The notes under the pieces were generated by a model that was not told the origin of the DNA, did not search any database, and saw only the letters and a list, made by a program, of their open reading frames with translations. This document shows, one piece after another, positions 6,434-9,625 of a DNA stretch of 9,625 nt. This DNA is from an uncultured Selenomonadales bacterium (GTDB lineage Bacteria > Bacillota > Negativicutes > Selenomonadales > Selenomonadaceae), in the NCBI GenBank assembly GCA_947165405.1, contig CAMVAG010000073.1:1-9625 (forward strand), given 5' to 3'. Made by a program: the position numbers and the translations under genes. Within the stretch, counting starts at the first letter, position 1. Each line of letters opens with the position of its first letter.

Positions 6434-7321
6434 ATGCTCAAACTTGATTGGCACGCTCCAAATATCGGATTATCATCAAATTTTTCGCTCGCAAGTGACA
6501 CATCGCCCGTAAATATTTATCTTTTGCGGAGAAAATACAATATTGAAGTTGCGGAACGGAACGGAATACTTTTTCGACGATACAACGGCTCAAATATGAA
6601 TCGAAACGGATACGGTTTTCCGCTTTCCGCAAATTTTTTTGATTTAAACGCGGCGATTGAAATTCTTAGAGCGGATTCTGTCATGCGCGGAGAAAATTTG
6701 AGGTTTTGTCTTTGCAATGAAAGACAATGCAGGGAAATTGATAAATTTTGCAGCGTCGATTGGAAATTTTTCTGCGGCGACAGCGATTATATTTACAAAA
6801 GAGAGAGTTTAAGCCGATTTTCCAGCAGAAAATTGCATGGCAAGAAAAATCACTTCAATAAATTCATGAGAATTTATCCCGAAGCAAAATACCTTCCGCT
6901 TACGACAAATTTATTGCCCGATGCATTAAATATTGCAGAGAAATGGCTTTCCGAACACGATTATGAGGATATTTCTTTGCAAAATGAGCTTGCAAGTATT
7001 CATGAAGCCGCCGATAATTGGAAAAATCTCAAAATGCAAGGCGGAATTCTCTATGCGGACGGCGAACCTGCGGCAATGATTATGTTTTCTGCCTTGTCGG
7101 AGCAATGTATTGATGTTCATTTCGAAAAAGCAACGAATAAATTTGCGGCAGACGGTGCATTTGCGGCAATAAATAAGTTTATGGCGTCGTCAAAGGAGTT
7201 GGAGAACTGCACATACATAAATCGCGAAGAAGATATGGGCATACCCGCTTTGCAAAAATCAAAAGAATCTTATCAACCCGATTTTAAGCTTAAAAAGTAT
7301 TATGGCGAGGTTTTCGGCTGA
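6434..7321 (+). CDS. DUF2156 (LPG_synthase_C-like) protein
   Basis: A 295-aa soluble protein of the DUF2156 family (PF09924), which is homologous to the cytosolic aminoacyl-tRNA-dependent transferase domain of MprF and built of GNAT-like folds. Family marks are the N-terminal Y-L-L-R-R-K-Y/EVAERNGILF region (29-47), the strongly conserved basic segment YIYKRESLSRFSSRKLHGKK (119-138) continuing NHFNKF (139-144), and the C-terminal INREEDMGIPALQKSKESYQ (262-281). There is no signal peptide or membrane segment. The biochemical role of stand-alone members is not settled, so transfer of an amino acid from tRNA to lipid or a wall precursor is only an inference from the family. It has a strong ribosome-binding site (AAGGAG, eight bases before ATG), and its stop shares one base with the start of the MATE gene (TGATG). 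Base use is more AT-rich than in the operon before it: 23 G+C in the 60 bases 6481-6540. Confidence 0.82.
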   Translation: MLKLDWHAPNIGLSSNFSLASDTSPVNIYLLRRKYNIEVAERNGILFRRYNGSNMNRNGYGFPLSANFFDLNAAIEILRADSVMRGENLRFCLCNERQCREIDKFCSVDWKFFCGDSDYIYKRESLSRFSSRKLHGKKNHFNKFMRIYPEAKYLPLTTNLLPDALNIAEKWLSEHDYEDISLQNELASIHEAADNWKNLKMQGGILYADGEPAAMIMFSALSEQCIDVHFEKATNKFAADGAFAAINKFMASSKELENCTYINREEDMGIPALQKSKESYQPDFKLKKYYGEVFG

Positions 7322-9036
7322 TGAATGACACTTTTTGCGGCGTTCAATTCAAAAAAATGATTTTTTTCGCGCTACTGATGATGTTTGCGGAAAATTTATC
7401 GGATACAGTAAATTATATTTTGGCGGCGCAAATTTTAGGCGATAATGCAATGGCGGCGGTCAATTTGGTGACGCCGCTTTTATATTCCGTATGTTTTTTG
7501 TCATCATTGATTGCAACGGGCACGGCTTATCTGTATTCTTTTGAAATCGGAGCATTTCGGCATGAAAAAGCCAATAAACTCGTCGGTCAAGGCGCAATTT
7601 TGGCTGTAGCGTTATCAATTTTGATTGCTGTAATACTTTTTTTTGGTAGAGAATTGTTTTTTTCGCTTTTTGAGGTCACAGGCGAGATAGAAACCTTTGC
7701 ACGGGAATATTATTCATTATTTTTCCTGTCGATAGCGATGAATCCGATATTTTTTTTCATGCAAATGATAGTTTATGATGACGGCGGCGGAAAAAATTGC
7801 GTTGCGGCGACTTTTTTAACTCTTTTTATAAATATTGTGGCTTCAATCATACTCGGAACGAAATTTGGCATATCGGGAATAGCTTTGGGGACGATTTTAG
7901 GCGATTTGGCGGCAATGATTGTATTTTCCAAATGGATTTTCTTTGATTCGGAGACTTTGAAGCCGATTTTATATATTTCGCTGTCGGAAACGGTCAGAGT
8001 AATAAAATACAGCTTTGTTCATGCGTCGTTATATCTTTATATCGGCTTGGGCAACATGATTTTGAACATATTTTTCTTGAAAACGTTCGGTGAGCAATAT
8101 TTCCCTGTTTTATCGGTCTTAGTGAGCATTTTACAGTTCGCACTTTTCTTGGAAGGCATAGCGGAAGCGTCTGAACCGCTCTTAAATGTTTATTTGGGCG
8201 AAAAAAATTCCGACGGCGTGAAAAAAGCAATGAAAATCGCGACAAAAACGGCGTTTTTTTCGGGCGCGGCGATAATTCCGATATTTTTGCTGTTCAGCTC
8301 GGAAATAGCCTCCCTTTTCGGCATAGAAGATGAAATTTTAGGCGAAACGGTCTTTGCAATACGCGCAATAGGATTTTCAATGCCGTTTATCGCGTTAATT
8401 TATCTGTTCATGACGTATTATCAAATAAGCGGACACATGAAAACAGCAATTTCGCTGGAGTTCTGCAAAGATTTCGGATTTTATTTATTGATACCGATGA
8501 TTTTCGGATTATATTTCGGTCTTGAGGGCTTTTTTATCGGAATGATGTCGGTATCGATTGCAACTTGCGTGATATTTACAATTTTCTTGCGCGTCCGTCA
8601 CGGAAAAAAATTTCCGTTGCTGTTACCGGCGGCAGATATTGTATCGCGGGACGCAAAATTAAATTTGGAGAAAGTTTTGGAGCTTCGGGATTGGGCGGAG
8701 GAAGAATTTCAAAAACGCGGCTTTGATTCAAATTTTAAGATGAAAATTTCCTTGATTGTGGAAGAAATCGGCATGGCGATAGTTGATAACAATCCCGATA
8801 CGCAACCGCTTGCAGAAGTGACACTTTTTTTCGACGACCAACCGAAAATTATCATTCGAGATAACGGAATTCATTTTGATTTGACTGATGAGGCGGTTCG
8901 TTCCTTCAGAACTTTTTTTATATACACTTTTCTTGCGGGCGGGAATATTGACAACAAATATTTGATGACGCAAAATTATAATCGCTACATATTCCGTCCG
9001 ATAAACGATAAAAATTTTTCTGAGGTGATTAAATGA
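7321..9036 (+). CDS. MATE-family efflux transporter fused to a GHKL (histidine-kinase-like ATPase) domain
   Basis: A 571-aa inner-membrane protein. Residues 10-425 are a MATE (MOP superfamily) transporter. The first helix carries MFAENLSDTVNYILAAQILG (21-40) followed by AMAAVNLVTPL (43-53), the classic N-terminal pattern, and further hydrophobic helices follow with short loops. Such transporters export drugs, metabolites or lipids using Na+ or H+. Residues 448-560 are a cytoplasmic domain resembling anti-sigma-factor/GHKL ATPases: an N-box-like KISLIVEEIGMAIVDNN (475-491) and a G1-like IIIRDNGIHFDLTD (510-523). The glycine-rich ATP lid and G2 box are not recognisable in 530-560, so ATP binding is uncertain. 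The length (usual MATE about 450 aa) is explained by this extra domain. ATG overlaps the DUF2156 stop, with GAGG ten bases upstream. Its own stop overlaps the lipoprotein start (ATGA). It is very AT-rich in places (18 G+C in 8461-8520). Confidence 0.85.
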   Translation: MNDTFCGVQFKKMIFFALLMMFAENLSDTVNYILAAQILGDNAMAAVNLVTPLLYSVCFLSSLIATGTAYLYSFEIGAFRHEKANKLVGQGAILAVALSILIAVILFFGRELFFSLFEVTGEIETFAREYYSLFFLSIAMNPIFFFMQMIVYDDGGGKNCVAATFLTLFINIVASIILGTKFGISGIALGTILGDLAAMIVFSKWIFFDSETLKPILYISLSETVRVIKYSFVHASLYLYIGLGNMILNIFFLKTFGEQYFPVLSVLVSILQFALFLEGIAEASEPLLNVYLGEKNSDGVKKAMKIATKTAFFSGAAIIPIFLLFSSEIASLFGIEDEILGETVFAIRAIGFSMPFIALIYLFMTYYQISGHMKTAISLEFCKDFGFYLLIPMIFGLYFGLEGFFIGMMSVSIATCVIFTIFLRVRHGKKFPLLLPAADIVSRDAKLNLEKVLELRDWAEEEFQKRGFDSNFKMKISLIVEEIGMAIVDNNPDTQPLAEVTLFFDDQPKIIIRDNGIHFDLTDEAVRSFRTFFIYTFLAGGNIDNKYLMTQNYNRYIFRPINDKNFSEVIK

Positions 9037-9625
9037 GGTTGAAAATTTTTTTGTCGCTGATTTTGTCGGCGGTAATTTTTTTGATGGGTTGCGGTCGGGA
9101 AGATTCGCCCGAAGCCGCGCTTGACGATATAAAAATCGCGCTCGCCGAAAGAGATTCAAAAAAACTTTCGGAGCGCGCAGACTTGGATAAATTTTTTTCG
9201 ACGACATACGACGCGACGACCATTGCGCTTGCCGAAAACTACGACGCCTATCAAAAAAAATATCCCGACGACCCCTACTTTCAACACAGCGCGGAATTTT
9301 TGACGACCTACAACGCCGAGCACAAAGCTTTGCACTTAAAATTTTTGGACGGCGTGAAAAATTCTTTCTTCGCGAAAATGCCCGCGCCCGAAAAGCCCGA
9401 AGACAATCCGACGGCTTACGTGGCAAACGAATTTGAAAAGATTCGCGCCGCTTCCCAAGCCTCGATTAAAGAAACTCGTATCGACAAAAATCACGCGACG
9501 ATTATTTTGGAAGTCACGGGCGATAATTCATTGCGCGGAAAATTTATCGGGCAGCTGACTTTGAAACTCGGATTCAATCGCGATGAAAAAAATCGCTGGC
9601 ACTTCGACGAAATAGAAAATCTTGA
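9033..9625 (+). CDS. Putative lipoprotein, 3' end beyond the window
   Basis: The frame opens at ATG 9033 and stays open to the right edge (197 codons visible). The N-terminus is a lipoprotein signal: basic MRLK, hydrophobic LSLILSAVIFLMG, then Cys20 in the lipobox L-M-G-C, so the mature protein should be lipid-anchored. The next segment (25-100) is helical and charged, beginning SPEAALDDIKIALAERDSKK (25-44). This looks like small membrane-anchored proteins of the DUF2939/NTF2-like kind that begin with a helix counted off after the anchor, but I do not claim a firm family. Residues about 145-197 alternate strand-like segments (ATIILEVTGD, GQLTLKLGF), consistent with a beta-sheet domain. Ribosome-binding site GAGGTG (9022-9027) is five bases upstream, and the start overlaps the MATE stop as ATGA, so it is coupled to that gene. 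Base use returns towards that of the first operon, with GAC, GCG and CCC codons common. Function unknown. Confidence 0.8.
   Translation, partial: MRLKIFLSLILSAVIFLMGCGREDSPEAALDDIKIALAERDSKKLSERADLDKFFSTTYDATTIALAENYDAYQKKYPDDPYFQHSAEFLTTYNAEHKALHLKFLDGVKNSFFAKMPAPEKPEDNPTAYVANEFEKIRAASQASIKETRIDKNHATIILEVTGDNSLRGKFIGQLTLKLGFNRDEKNRWHFDEIENL

Noticed and set aside
8728..9426. A 232-codon open frame on the minus strand
   Set aside because: It is antisense to the end of the MATE gene and the start of the lipoprotein, its translation is rich in Arg/Ser with no recognisable motif, and it crosses two well-supported genes.
1..9625. Recurrent AAAATTTTT-type tracts as a repeat family or protein-binding sites
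   Set aside because: They fall in all genes and in varied frames, and are explained by the strong use of AAA, ATT and TTT codons for Lys, Ile and Phe; no fixed longer unit or spacing is seen.

Overview
The window reads as a gene-dense, entirely plus-strand stretch of bacterial chromosome. It most resembles a diderm Firmicute of the Negativicutes (Selenomonas/Phascolarctobacterium-like). That placement is an inference. It rests on Gram-positive-style housekeeping proteins (SEDS protein, DAHP synthase with an N-terminal regulatory domain, unimodular QueF) found beside a secreted Agp-type acid phosphatase, which suits an outer-membrane envelope. It also rests on strong AAGGAG ribosome-binding sites and frequent TTG/GTG starts. 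No tRNA, rRNA, insertion sequence, CRISPR array or phage gene is visible. No stretch longer than 300 bases lacks a gene; the largest gap is the 141 bases at 1139-1279.

Layout. (1) 8-1138 encodes an FtsW/RodA-family peptidoglycan glycosyltransferase. (2) A gap holds a good sigma-A-type promoter (TTGAAG-17-TATAAT) and a perfect 7-bp hairpin. (3) 1280-6369 is a tight run of six genes with gaps of at most 13 bases or with overlaps: aroF (DAHP synthase), trmB (tRNA m7G46 methyltransferase), tsaD (t6A37 synthesis), a secreted histidine acid phosphatase, queF (preQ0 reductase for queuosine) and a pyridoxamine-kinase-family gene. (4) After 64 bases comes a second tight cluster: a DUF2156 protein (LPG_synthase_C family), a MATE-family transporter with a GHKL-ATPase-like C-terminal domain, and a lipoprotein that runs off the window. 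Stop and start codons overlap at both junctions.

Working together. The first operon is housekeeping. Three of its six genes act on tRNA (positions 46, 37 and 34), and it also contains the first step of the shikimate pathway and B6 salvage. The second cluster is the less understood part. A soluble protein related to the aminoacyl-transferase half of MprF is translationally coupled to a MOP-superfamily transporter, so lipid or peptidoglycan-precursor modification plus export is a reasonable but untested idea. The DUF2156 and MATE genes are visibly more AT-rich than the operon before them.

The best items for a second look are the DUF2156/MATE-ATPase pair, the unusual cysteine pattern of QueF, the structured aroF leader, and the lipoprotein gene at the right edge.
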